Shown: piece after piece, positions 15,359 to 25,200 of the stretch
Numbering within the stretch: the stretch's first letter is position 1
How the letters are laid out: each line of letters begins with the position of its first letter
IMG/VR virus record: IMGVR_UViG_3300030012_005163
Coordinates: 62,001-126,000 of that record
DNA from: a virus
Length of the DNA: 64,000 nt
Reading direction: 5' to 3' (one strand)
Translations under genes and position numbers: made by a program
Notes under the pieces: model-generated
What the model was told of the DNA's origin: nothing
The model's database searches: none
The model's input: the letters and a program-made list of their open reading frames with translations, nothing else

Positions 15359-17854
15359 ATGAAAAAGAATTTATTAATAGAGTCTGATAAAATTAAATCC
15401 TTAATAAATAGAATGGATAAAAAACTATCCTATGATGAATATGTAATATATGAATCTAAACAACTATTAACAGAAATAAGAGTTCCTTTAAAAAATCGTA
15501 TAAGTGGATCTCTTAACAATATAAGGTTGGGTCGCGTAACAAAGAAAATTAGTAAAGACATCGTAAATGACTTAACAAATATAAATAAATTTTTAGATGG
15601 TGATGTGAATGTAGTACTTAAAGGTAACACAGATGAAATTATAGAAGCATTAGTAGACAGTAATGTTTTGGGGTCTACTGAGAAACTCATAGTTAAAAAA
15701 TATCTAGAAACTATAGATGGATTATCTAGATTAGGTAAGGGTGGACAAAAATCAGATATTTTAGATGTTTTAGTAAAAGATGGGACACCCTTAAATGAAG
15801 CTACAGAATACATGATAGATGTTTTAATTGAGAATCAGGAAGTCGCTTTAAAAAAGTTGAAGGGTTATGAAGCTAATAAGTTAAGAAAAATAATAGATGA
15901 CCCTAATAATGTCTCTTTAAGACAAGATTTTATTAGTTCTTTTTTTAGTGATGTATGGAAAAATTGGGATAATATGAGTGAAAGTTTTAAAGCTAAAGTC
16001 ATTAGAAAAGTAAAAGATTTAACCACTAAACAAGTACAAGAAATAGCAGCATTAGATGAAATAGCTGAGGATATGATAGGTACTAAAGTATTATATAAAA
16101 CGGTAGATGGTAAGACTAGAATTATTGTAGTCAATGGAGATGGTTTAAGTGATATTGTTGAAAAAGCACTAAAAGAAAATGGTTGGGCTATAGAGAATTG
16201 GAAAACATTTACTCAAAATGCAGGAATGAAAGGGAGTGGTACAAAGCAGGTATTGATGTATCTTAAAGCAAAAACTAATCCGATATTTAAGTGGTATAAA
16301 AAAAATTGGAAATATATGGCGGGTACTGCTTTAGCCTCAAGAGTCTTAGAATGTTTTTTATTAAGTGATAAATGGGAGAAAATGGAAGAAACGGATAAAA
16401 CAACAAATGAAAAATTTGTTATAGACTATGATTTCTTAGATTGTTTAAAGCCCCAATGGGTGGGTGAACAAGATTATTACGTACCTGATGATTGGAAACC
16501 TAAATATTTTACTTGGGAAGGTATTCTTTTACCATTAGGTGGTCAACTAATAGATTTAATTTATTTTGGTGTAAAAAATACTAAATTAATAAGTTTTAAA
16601 AAAATGTTACAATATATTAAAATGAAAGTGGGTAATGAATATGTAGATGCAAAAGAAGCGTTTTTTGATGGTTTTAATTTGATTCAAATTATTAGGAACA
16701 AGTGTAGTGTTAATCCTGAAGATGTAAGAATAATGAGAGATGGTATTAAAAATAAGTTAAAAAGAGATTTAGGTGACGATGTACCAGATGATGAATTTGG
16801 TATAGGTATAGATGAAATGTTAGGTTTAGGTATGGATAAATACGAAACTAAATTAGACGATTTTATTGATAAATATCAAAATAAAGTAGCAGATCTAGAT
16901 AAACTAAGAGATGATATTAAAGACCAATATGAAAAGAATAAAAAGTATAAGTTAAAGGTTAACGTTGATGAATACCCAGAATTAGATTTCACTCCAGACG
17001 TAGAGGGTAAACTTAAAGAATCTTGTATTGTCGCACAAACTAATGCAGCGATAAAGAGCTATAACGCACACAACGAAATCGCAAAAAGTAGTGAAAAAGA
17101 AGGGGCATCTATGGAAGATGTATATGAAAATACTAAATGGAATTTAGAGTGGTATACTACAACAGGTAAACTTAATAATGAATCAACACCAAATAATGTT
17201 TCCGTAGAAGCTTGTGAATACAATAAAGACAAGTTTAAAAATATGTTACAAATATTTGAAAACAAAGGTATGAATGTAAAAATAGAAAATTTAGATTCAC
17301 AAATAGTTTGTAGTAAAGAAAATATGGATAAACTTAAGATGGATTTAGAAAATAGTTATCTTCTTAAAACTAAAGGAGAAGAAATTATAAATGACTTAGA
17401 AAACGATGAAGATGGAGAACGATTATTAGAGTTAGTAAAAAATGAAGAGTCGATTGATGTTAAAAAATTAGCTCTAAGGTCACTATTTTGTTGGGAGATG
17501 AAAACAAATCAGTATTATCCTATAAATTCTTATATTGATATGTTGTTAAACCTAAAATTAAAAGAAGGTGGAGAAGGCGGAAATTACCTTAAAAATATTG
17601 TACTTAACTTACGTGAAAATACTGATTGGAAAAAAGGTAGTGGGGGTTATAATTTTAAATTAAAAGGTGAGGTTATTGATACTGTAGGAGAACGAATTTG
17701 TAATTGTAGTGATGGTAAAACTAAAAATATTAAATACAATGTTAATGGTACTGAAGTAAATGCTTATGATTATTGTATGAAAGCTTTTAAGCAGAAACTT
17801 AAAGACGAAGGTATTTTTAATAAGTTTAGTGACGGAAGTAGTGGAAGTCAATAA
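15359..17854 (+). CDS. Large leader-bearing virion protein, unknown function
   Basis: 831 residues, not recognised. The N-terminus MKKNLLIESDKIKSLINRMD followed by YESKQLLTEIRVP gives a longer leader ending in L-T-E/I at residue 41. The body is mainly helical and highly charged. A modestly hydrophobic part at about residues 315-335 (WKYMAGTALASRVLECFLL) and 385-400 (GILLPLGGQLIDLIYFG) could touch a membrane. An acidic coiled coil at about 465-530 follows. The Cys-containing C-terminal domain (NGTEVNAYDYCMKAFKQKL) resembles the end of a folded binding domain. Like its neighbours it probably belongs to a set of processed internal or ejection proteins, on leader and position alone. Confidence 0.55.
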   Translation: MKKNLLIESDKIKSLINRMDKKLSYDEYVIYESKQLLTEIRVPLKNRISGSLNNIRLGRVTKKISKDIVNDLTNINKFLDGDVNVVLKGNTDEIIEALVDSNVLGSTEKLIVKKYLETIDGLSRLGKGGQKSDILDVLVKDGTPLNEATEYMIDVLIENQEVALKKLKGYEANKLRKIIDDPNNVSLRQDFISSFFSDVWKNWDNMSESFKAKVIRKVKDLTTKQVQEIAALDEIAEDMIGTKVLYKTVDGKTRIIVVNGDGLSDIVEKALKENGWAIENWKTFTQNAGMKGSGTKQVLMYLKAKTNPIFKWYKKNWKYMAGTALASRVLECFLLSDKWEKMEETDKTTNEKFVIDYDFLDCLKPQWVGEQDYYVPDDWKPKYFTWEGILLPLGGQLIDLIYFGVKNTKLISFKKMLQYIKMKVGNEYVDAKEAFFDGFNLIQIIRNKCSVNPEDVRIMRDGIKNKLKRDLGDDVPDDEFGIGIDEMLGLGMDKYETKLDDFIDKYQNKVADLDKLRDDIKDQYEKNKKYKLKVNVDEYPELDFTPDVEGKLKESCIVAQTNAAIKSYNAHNEIAKSSEKEGASMEDVYENTKWNLEWYTTTGKLNNESTPNNVSVEACEYNKDKFKNMLQIFENKGMNVKIENLDSQIVCSKENMDKLKMDLENSYLLKTKGEEIINDLENDEDGERLLELVKNEESIDVKKLALRSLFCWEMKTNQYYPINSYIDMLLNLKLKEGGEGGNYLKNIVLNLRENTDWKKGSGGYNFKLKGEVIDTVGERICNCSDGKTKNIKYNVNGTEVNAYDYCMKAFKQKLKDEGIFNKFSDGSSGSQ

Positions 17855-17933
17855 TAAGACTAATACATAAAAAAAAATAAGTTTCATACTATTTATTTTA
17901 TATAATAAATAATTAAATTTTAAAAAAAGTTTT

Positions 17934-18719
17934 ATGGAAAATGTACACAATAATATATTGGATCCTAATTATATTCCTGAAGAATTAAAAACACCTTATG
18001 ATGTTATTGAATTACCTTCACAAGGATTATTATATAAGGATAAATTATCTAAAGTAAAAATAGAATTTTTAACTGCAATGGATGAGAATATTTTAAGTTC
18101 TCCTAACTTAAGTTCTAATCCTAATGAAATGATTAATTTATTAATTAAAAATAAAGTTAAAGATTTAAATATGTCTCCTGAAGATTTATTAGATGGTGAT
18201 AGAATGGCGATTTTAATATTTTTAAGAGCAACTGCATTTGGGCATATGTATCAACAAATGGTTTACGATCCTTCAGAAGAGGACTTTGTTGAAGTGGAAA
18301 TAGATTTAACTCAATTAGAACATAAAAAATTATTAATTAAACCAGATAATAATGACGAATTTGATTTTATTTTACCTTCGTCAAAAAAGTTGATTAAATT
18401 TAAATTTCTTACTGCAGGTGATGAAGAGTCTATAGATAATTACGATAAAGAGTTAATGAAAAGGAGAGGTGACAATTTATCACAAAAAATTACTTTAAGA
18501 TTAGAAAAATGTGTTACAGAAATTGATGGGGAAAGGGATAAAATTAAAATATCTAATATTTTAAAGAAATTACCTATTATGGATTCTAGAACTTTAAGAA
18601 AGTATATAGAAAAAAATGAACCAGGAATAAATATGGAAACAAAAGGTCGGACTCAGGGGGGAGGGTCCGTTAGTTGCTTTCTTACACTCGGAGCAAATTT
18701 TTTCTGGCCTCAACTCTAA
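17934..18719 (+). CDS. Baseplate/tail-assembly protein, T4 gp26-like (zero-frame product)
   Basis: 261 residues. The pattern DVIELPSQGLLYKDKLSKVK, IEFLTAMDENIL, LLDGDRMAILIFLRATAFG is that of the T4 baseplate family containing gp26-like proteins. It is placed between tube and tape-measure genes, as genes 26/51 are in T4 and as the lambda G/GT chaperones are in other tails. The C-terminus FLTLGANFFWPQL looks natural for the family. Just before it the RNA has a GC-rich hairpin with a G6A run (18648-18669). In the +1 frame an ORF without a start codon continues to 18855. Ribosomes that shift would make a 306-307-residue form (243 zero-frame residues plus 64). Similar two-product arrangements are used by tail assembly chaperones. 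An indel in the G-run is the main alternative. Confidence 0.75.
   Translation: MENVHNNILDPNYIPEELKTPYDVIELPSQGLLYKDKLSKVKIEFLTAMDENILSSPNLSSNPNEMINLLIKNKVKDLNMSPEDLLDGDRMAILIFLRATAFGHMYQQMVYDPSEEDFVEVEIDLTQLEHKKLLIKPDNNDEFDFILPSSKKLIKFKFLTAGDEESIDNYDKELMKRRGDNLSQKITLRLEKCVTEIDGERDKIKISNILKKLPIMDSRTLRKYIEKNEPGINMETKGRTQGGGSVSCFLTLGANFFWPQL
18648..18669 (+). promoter_or_regulatory. Candidate frameshift element: GC-rich hairpin enclosing G6A run
   Basis: CGGACTC (18648-18654) can pair with GGGTCCG (18663-18669), 7 bp including one G-U, leaving an 8-nt loop that contains GGGGGGA (18656-18662). Zero-frame codons are CAG GGG GGA GGG. A +1 slip of GGG, or a -2 slip of GGA onto GGG, both lead to GAG at 18661-18663 and the downstream frame. 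It is the most G-rich stretch in the area. Confidence 0.55.
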
Positions 18720-18855
18720 TTTTTTACAACATTTACATAAAGAAATTTCTTTTTTAGTTAAGAAAGGTGGGTTTACTTATTCCGATATTATGGTAATGCC
18801 TACATATTCTAGAAGAATTTTTATAGAAAACCTTAAACCAAAAGACAATAAATAA
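18661..18855 (+). CDS. Frameshift-accessible C-terminal extension of gp26-like protein (gp51-position ORF)
   Basis: The frame is open from 18631 (after TAA at 18628-18630) to TAA at 18853-18855. It has no ATG, GTG or TTG before an ATG near the end, so independent initiation cannot make the full segment. From the slip site it reads EGPLVAFLHSEQIFSGLN, then NFLQHLHKEISFLVKKGGF, then TYSDIMVMPTYSRRIFIENL. This looks like a real folded domain: a helix, a GGFTYSDI turn, then MP and an R-R-x-F-I helix. It resembles short conserved segments that follow gp26-like genes in other phages. It covers the 18720-18855 space that would otherwise be empty. Translation probably depends on the recoding element at 18648-18669. 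Confidence 0.6.
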   Translation, partial: EGPLVAFLHSEQIFSGLNSNFLQHLHKEISFLVKKGGFTYSDIMVMPTYSRRIFIENLKPKDNK

Positions 18856-18865
18856 TTTTTTATAG

Positions 18866-18874
18866 ATATTTATT
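18866..18874 (+). promoter_or_regulatory. ATATTTATT motif before 399-residue protein
   Basis: Recurrent 9-mer, 18 nt before the ATG at 18893. Confidence 0.43.
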
Positions 18875-18892
18875 AATAAAAAAACTTCAATA

Positions 18893-20092
18893 ATGAAAGA
18901 TTTAGAATATTTTAATAGATTAATAGAGGATGTTGTTGTACATGTTGATGGATTAATAGTAGAACAAAGTGAAAAGGAAGATTACGAACAAGAAAAGACA
19001 GATGCTGAATTAATACAAGATATAATAGATGCTTCCGAAAGTAATCCAAATGAGGATGTAGATGTCCAACAATTATTTGATGATTTAGAAGAAGGAGAAT
19101 TTAGAAAAGCTTTTGGTGTAGAAGAAGCTGATATTGATAGGTGGTTTAGAGAACATCCAAATGTAGATTATGTTATAGAAGGTGGAAAACAAGTGGGTAA
19201 AACAATAAGTAAAACAACATATACTGCAATTAGAACATTTAGAGCACAAGCTCAAGCGCGTAAATTTGCTAGTCAAAATACATTAAAAAAATTAATATCT
19301 AAAGAAGGTACTAAATCTTATTGTCATTGTTTAAAATTAGTGAGAACTTTTATTGATATGGACGATCCATCTGATGAAGCAACTAAATGTCCAGAAATAA
19401 ATAGAGCTATGTGTAGAAGTAATTTTGAAACCTCTTTTAATGCAGAAATTGCTACTTTAAATTCTTATGATCGAGAAATACAAGAAAAACATTATGATGA
19501 TTGTTTAGAAAAATATGGGGGTTTTCGGAATATAGGTAAAAAATTATGGAGTCTTAACTATAGACAACAAGTGGATAAAAACCAACAATGTAAAAAATGG
19601 GATAAAAATATTAAACAAACCGTATCAGATATTATGAGTAAACTTACTTCAATGGCAAGTGAATGGTTTGTGACGACTCAAGATTTTAAAAAGAAAATGT
19701 CAACAGAAGGTGATAGTATTGCGGCTAAACTTATAGTATTTGATAAAATTCGTATAAAGTTTGATGACGATGTGTTTGACCCAAATAACAGTAGTCCACC
19801 TCCTCCTGCATGTCCTTCTGGTGGTTCAACTTTTCCTAATTGTGTACCTAATAGTGAAAAACTTGATGCTGGTGAATATACATTTGAACCTTTAAGTGCT
19901 AGTCCTTTTAGTAAAGGTAATACAGTAATGTTTGCACACGGTTCTTACAGAATGTTAATGACGTTTAAAAATTCTACTAGATTAGCGCCAAATAGTGGTA
20001 GTTTAACTTTTTACACAAAAAGTACGGCAACTTCGGCTGAAAGTCCTAAAGTTAAATGGAAAGGAACAATAACTAGAATGGATGCTTTATAA
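18893..20092 (+). CDS. Leader-bearing virion protein with proline hinge and C-terminal beta domain
   Basis: 399 residues, not recognised. The N-terminus MKDLEYFNRLIEDVVVHVDG ends in L-I-V-E/Q (residues 21-24), another leader-type site. An acidic helical part follows to about residue 75, then a central helical domain with cysteines (SYCHCLKL, ATKCPEINRAMC, HYDDCLEKYGGF). A proline hinge SSPPPPACPSGG lies at about residues 302-313, and a small beta domain closes the protein (YTFEPLSASPFSKGN, FAHGSYRMLMTFKNS, KVKWKGTITRM). It sits between the gp26-like and tape-measure genes. It could be packaged in the head like the other leader proteins, or be part of the tail. Confidence 0.55.
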   Translation: MKDLEYFNRLIEDVVVHVDGLIVEQSEKEDYEQEKTDAELIQDIIDASESNPNEDVDVQQLFDDLEEGEFRKAFGVEEADIDRWFREHPNVDYVIEGGKQVGKTISKTTYTAIRTFRAQAQARKFASQNTLKKLISKEGTKSYCHCLKLVRTFIDMDDPSDEATKCPEINRAMCRSNFETSFNAEIATLNSYDREIQEKHYDDCLEKYGGFRNIGKKLWSLNYRQQVDKNQQCKKWDKNIKQTVSDIMSKLTSMASEWFVTTQDFKKKMSTEGDSIAAKLIVFDKIRIKFDDDVFDPNNSSPPPPACPSGGSTFPNCVPNSEKLDAGEYTFEPLSASPFSKGNTVMFAHGSYRMLMTFKNSTRLAPNSGSLTFYTKSTATSAESPKVKWKGTITRMDAL

Positions 20093-20118
20093 TAAAAAAT
20101 TTTAAAAGTTAATAAATT

Positions 20119-22008
20119 ATGGCAGAGTTCGATGATGATTGGTATAAAGAACAATCAGGTAATCTTAAAAAATTATTAGATGAAACTAAGACTTTTTATA
20201 GTCAGGTTGATGGTTTAAGTAGGAAAACACGTCAAAGGGAAAAACAAGAAGTAGAAGATTTACTTAAAAAATTAAAATCTCAAGTCGAATTAGGTGGTGA
20301 AGAAGCTAAAAATGCCAAAGAATTAATTAAATTAGCACAAAAAAGATTAAAAGTTATTACTTCTCAATACGAAGTAACAGGAAGAATTAGACAAGAAACA
20401 CAACAAACTTTACAAGATTTTAAAAAGTTTATTGAGACGAGTGCTGCTCAATACAACTACGCACAAAAAATTGCTAAAGAATACTTAACAGTAAGTAGAA
20501 ATATAGGTGTTAGTGGTGCACATCAAGAAAGATTAACTAAAAACTTTAAAATGTCGTTACCTGAAGTAGAACAATTAGGTGGTAGTTTAGAAGATGTTAC
20601 AGATATTATGCAAACAATGGCGGAAGAATCAGGTAGAGCTAGAATTTTAGATCCTAGTGATGTAACAAATATTGAAGAAATTGCTAGAGCATTAAATATG
20701 AGTGCTAGTGAAACTACAAAGATGTCAGAAACGTTTGATCTTATGGGAATATCTACTGAAAGTATGAAAAATAGTTTACAAGATGTTTATAAAGAATCAA
20801 GTAAATTAGGATTGAACGCTAATAAGGTAGTAAAACAATTAAGTAATAATATGAAGTCTATACAGTCTTATTCATTTTCAAGTGGAGTAAGAGGTATGAC
20901 TGAAATGGCTAAACAAGCAGTAAGAATGAGGATAGATGTATCTGATGTTTTACAAATGGCTGATAAATTTTATCAACCCGAAGCTGCAATTGAAGCAGCA
21001 GCTAATTTACAAATGTTAGGTGGGGATATAGCTAAAGCGTTTGGTGATCCATTTGAAACTATGTATATGGCTCGTAATAAACCTGAAGAATTGGCTAAAA
21101 AATTAGGTGACATGACTGAAAACATGTTACAATTTAATGAAGAAAGTGGTAGATACGAACTTCCAGCAGAAGCTAGAATGCAATTGAAAGCTGCAGGTGA
21201 TCAGTTAGGAATTAATACTGAAAAAATGGTTGAGATGGCTAGACAATCTAGTAAAATCAAAGACTTAAAGATGAAATTCACTGCAATTGGTGACAACGAT
21301 ATGAAAGAGAATTTAGCATCATTAGCTAAATTTTCGGAAGAGAAGGGTGAATTTGTTATACAACATAATGGGGAAGAATTAGGATTAAATGAAATTTCTG
21401 ATGGAATGGCTGAAGAAATAATGGACGCCAATGCTAATGAAGGGAAAACAGATAGTGATTTATTTAAAAATATTGCCATTAACACTCAAACTATGAGTGA
21501 ACAATTAGCTAGTTTAAAAGAGAGTAGTATGGCAACTATTGCAGGAACAACAGATTTATATGAAATTACTGCAGAACAAATGAAAAAATCTTTAGTTACA
21601 CCATTAAAAAAGAGTATGGAAACGGCACAACAATCTTTTATTGAAAATTTCAGTCCTAAAAGTTTATTTGAAGGTGATACATGGAAAAATACGTTAATGG
21701 GGTTTGAAGAAATAAAACAAGAATCTTTAGATTCATTAGAAGAGTATTATAGGGACGTATTAAATATCCCATTACCTGAAGATAATGTAACACCAGGTCC
21801 CGATAATGAAAATAACAATGACAATGTTAATCCCGCTCCTATGGCAAGCACACAAAATATTAATTTAGATGTTGCAATAAATGGAGATGGAACGTTTACA
21901 CCTGCACAAATGGATATGATTTCTAATAAAATTACACAAAAAATTGTAAATGGGATTGAAGTAAAATCAGATGGACAAGATATTGAGGTAGTACTTAATA
22001 TAACTTAA
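20119..22008 (+). CDS. Tape measure protein
   Basis: 629 residues, almost entirely alpha-helical with coiled coils in residues 1-110 and heptad-rich stretches throughout. The segment FIETSAAQYNYAQKIAKEYL followed by TVSRNIGVSG, and a central GVRGMTEMAKQAVRMRI region, are typical of tape measure proteins. These fill the tail tube, set its length and are ejected with the DNA. The gene lies after the tube and gp26-like genes and before the hub genes, as gene 29 does in T4. At about 0.15 nm per residue, 629 residues predict a tail of about 95 nm, close to T4 (590 residues, about 100 nm). A Pro/Asn-rich linker (about 555-575) and a small C-terminal beta domain end the protein. Confidence 0.72.
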   Translation: MAEFDDDWYKEQSGNLKKLLDETKTFYSQVDGLSRKTRQREKQEVEDLLKKLKSQVELGGEEAKNAKELIKLAQKRLKVITSQYEVTGRIRQETQQTLQDFKKFIETSAAQYNYAQKIAKEYLTVSRNIGVSGAHQERLTKNFKMSLPEVEQLGGSLEDVTDIMQTMAEESGRARILDPSDVTNIEEIARALNMSASETTKMSETFDLMGISTESMKNSLQDVYKESSKLGLNANKVVKQLSNNMKSIQSYSFSSGVRGMTEMAKQAVRMRIDVSDVLQMADKFYQPEAAIEAAANLQMLGGDIAKAFGDPFETMYMARNKPEELAKKLGDMTENMLQFNEESGRYELPAEARMQLKAAGDQLGINTEKMVEMARQSSKIKDLKMKFTAIGDNDMKENLASLAKFSEEKGEFVIQHNGEELGLNEISDGMAEEIMDANANEGKTDSDLFKNIAINTQTMSEQLASLKESSMATIAGTTDLYEITAEQMKKSLVTPLKKSMETAQQSFIENFSPKSLFEGDTWKNTLMGFEEIKQESLDSLEEYYRDVLNIPLPEDNVTPGPDNENNNDNVNPAPMASTQNINLDVAINGDGTFTPAQMDMISNKITQKIVNGIEVKSDGQDIEVVLNIT

Positions 22009-22027
22009 AAAAAAATCATTTACACTA

Positions 22028-22058
22028 TTGACTTTTTGAAAAATATTTTCTATATTTG
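22028..22058 (+). promoter_or_regulatory. Bacteroidota-type promoter TTGAC...TATATTTG
   Basis: TTG at 22028-22030 and TATATTTG at 22051-22058 with exactly 20 nt between, matching the Bacteroidota -33 TTG / -7 TAnnTTTG consensus. A start near 22065 would give a leader of about 140 nt before the hub gene at 22207. The rest of the 198-bp gap is A/T-rich and holds a late-type motif at 22184. Confidence 0.65.
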
Positions 22059-22183
22059 ACCAGAAATAGACCTTAAAAATTATAAATAATTATTAAAACT
22101 AGAATAAATATAATAAAAAAACTAGTAATAATCTATTAATTATATATAATATATAATTTTATCTCCTGAAATTTCTGATTTAA

Positions 22184-22192
22184 ATATTTATA
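22184..22192 (+). promoter_or_regulatory. ATATTTATA motif before 1154-residue baseplate gene
   Basis: Recurrent 9-mer, 14 nt before the ATG at 22207. This gene therefore has both promoter classes. Confidence 0.43.
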
Positions 22193-22206
22193 TAGAAAGA
22201 ATATTT

Positions 22207-25200
22207 ATGCCAGGAATTTTAAATCAAACATTATACACAAGTAATTTTGGTGTTTTAACAACTGAGGATTTAAGAGAAAACTTGCTTAGTCGTAATTTAC
22301 CGCCACCAACTAACCGAACATTGGTAGAAGGAGGGTTAACATCTAAACTTGATGATATTGGTAGAGTTATTAATGTACCCATAGGTGGTTCTCAAAACGA
22401 AAATACTGTTGTTTCATATAATGAAGAAGGTAATATTATTACTGAAGGAGAGACATTTAGAGATACCCAAAACGTTAATAATAATAGATATATTCCTAAA
22501 TTAGATGAATATAATGAATATGGTGTTAATATTCCTGCAGAACCTTATCCTAATTCAGGAAATAAAGAAAGAATGCCTTACCCAACTGATTCTAATATAG
22601 AAAATTTTAGTTTATTGAGTAGTGGAGATGATTCTTATGTTTCTTTTCCTTTTGATGTTATAGATAAAATGTCCACTCTAACTTTTGAAAATGAAACGTC
22701 TTTAGGTATGTTAGGTGCTAAAAGTTTAGAAACAAACGTAGTTAATAAAGTTGCTCAGATACAAAATAAAATGAGTAGTGACTTAGTAAAATTTGCTATA
22801 ACTTATTTCCAACCACCTGAAGACGAAGCCAATGAGTTTGAGAATAGAATGAGAGGAGAAAGTGTAGGACAACAAACTTTACCACCAGAATCAGTAGGTT
22901 GGCAAGAATATAATACTCAATTAAGAAATAATAAATTAGGTAACCAATTAAATAATAATCAAACCAATCCTGTTATAACTACCGAACAAAGAAACAATAC
23001 ATTAATAAGTAACACAGGTATAAACCAAACTACTTTTTTATTTAACGCTTTAGGTTTAAACTTATATGTACCTAATTATAGTGATAGAAGATTATCATCT
23101 ACCTCAAATGCGGGTACTAATAGTAGGTATTATATTGGTAGTGAAAGAAGTACTAATAGAGGTAGTAAAATAATGACTACTTTTACCTCTGATGAATTTA
23201 ATGGTGCTGATGGTATAAATTCAGAACAAATAGGACAAACTACAGTAGATGAAAATTATTATTGGGAATTTAGAGATAATAATAATTTTAATAATAAAAC
23301 TATTTTATCTGAGACACAACAATTAGTAAATAATTTTCCTGATGATGTTTTTATAGATCAAACAAAAAAGTTTTTTAAGGATAGAGTTAAAGGAAGATTA
23401 ATAAGTAGAGGTAATGCTATTAGTAGTGAATCTTTTGAGTCTGCTATTAAAAACGGTAAGTTTTGTAGAGTATGGACACCTAATGATCCTTATAAATATC
23501 AAAATGCGATTAGAAAAAGTGGTTTATTTAGTTCTGATAGTAAAAGTAAACCAGGTTTTTCTGTTACATCTGATAATGCATCTTTAAGTGTATTACAGAG
23601 TAATGGTTTTCCTAAAACACATCCTACGGAAATAGATAGGACAACATCATTTAAAAAATATATGTTATCTATTGAAAATTTAGCGTGGGCAGATAATTTA
23701 GCGGATTTAACATTAGATGAAATTGGACCGGGTGATCCTTTAAGTAGAAATAAAGGTAGAATTATGTGGTTTCCCCCATATGATTTAGGTTTTGATGAAA
23801 ATATGAGTGCAAACTGGACAAAAACAGATTTTATTGGTAGAGGTGAACCTGTTTATACTTATAATAATTCTACAAGAAGTGGACAATTAAAATTTAAAGT
23901 ATTAGTAGATCATCCAAAAGTAATCAATGCATATAGAGGAAGGAGAACTAATGAAATAGAAAGATTTTTCGCTGGTTGTATTTCACCACAAGAATTTTTA
24001 GATTTATTAGATAATAGTCAAGGTGTAAGTCCAAATACTAAAAAAGAAATAGAAAAGAAATTAAATTTACAACAACAACAATCTACTGCGACTAATTATA
24101 GTGCTAGTGAAAAATATACTCTTTTATTCCCTAAAGATGTTTCTTCGGGAGTAACTATTGATAGTAGTAGTATTACTAATTTTTTAAATGTACAAAAAAA
24201 TAGTGATAAAACAGTTAAAATATTAATCAATGGTTACGCTTCTAAAGATGAGACTAACGCAAAAACATTGGCAACTGCACGTAGCACTGATATAAAATCA
24301 CAAGTTGAAGCAGTGGTTAACTCCATAAGTAACATTAATTCATCAACTGTTATTAAATCACAAGTAATAGATATAAACGGTGATGTTAATAGTAGGAGAG
24401 TAGATATAAAAATTTCTTACGATGCAGTAAATGATTCTACTGCACAACACCAACAAACTAATGTAGATAGTAATTTAGTCACCTTACCTTTAGATTCCCA
24501 AATTATAGATAATTTAAGAATCGATGAAACAAGATATTTTGATTTTGTAGGTGAAGAATATCCTGAATATTTTGAATCTATATCCGAAAAAATAAAATAC
24601 TTTCATCCTGGTTTTCACTCTACAACTCCAGAAGGTTTAAATACGAGATTAACTTTTCTACAACAATGTTTAAGACAAGGGCCTAGTATATATGATAAAA
24701 AAGATTCTAACGGTATCAAACCTCAGAATTTAGCGTTTGGTAGACCGCCTATTTGTATTTTAAGAATAGGTGATTACATAAATACAAAAATTACAATTAA
24801 TAGTTTAAGTATAACATATGCTACGGGTAATTCACCACAATGGGATTTAAATCCTGAAGGTATTGGTGTACAACCAATGATGGCAGACGTTACTTTATCT
24901 ATAGATATAATAGGTGGACAATCATTGCAAGGCCCGATTAGTCGTTTACAAAATGCTTTATCATTTAATTACTATGCCAATACTGAAATGTATGAAAGAA
25001 GAAGTGATAAGTTAGAAGTAGACGCATTTATAGGGGCACGAATTGTGAATGGAAGAAATAGTTTATTTAGTGAATTATTACCTGGTGTTGCTAATGTTGC
25101 ACAAAAAATATCTTTATTGGGCGATTCACCTAAAAATACATTAAAACAAGAAGTGCCGATAAATCAAACTAGTCAAAATAATAATCCTAGTGAACCTGCA

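Noticed and set aside
17660-17950. Minus-strand ORF rich in Ile, Phe and Ser that could pass for a membrane protein
   Set aside because: It is the antisense of the 3' end of the 831-residue gene and the A+T-rich gap; its composition is that expected from an antisense frame.
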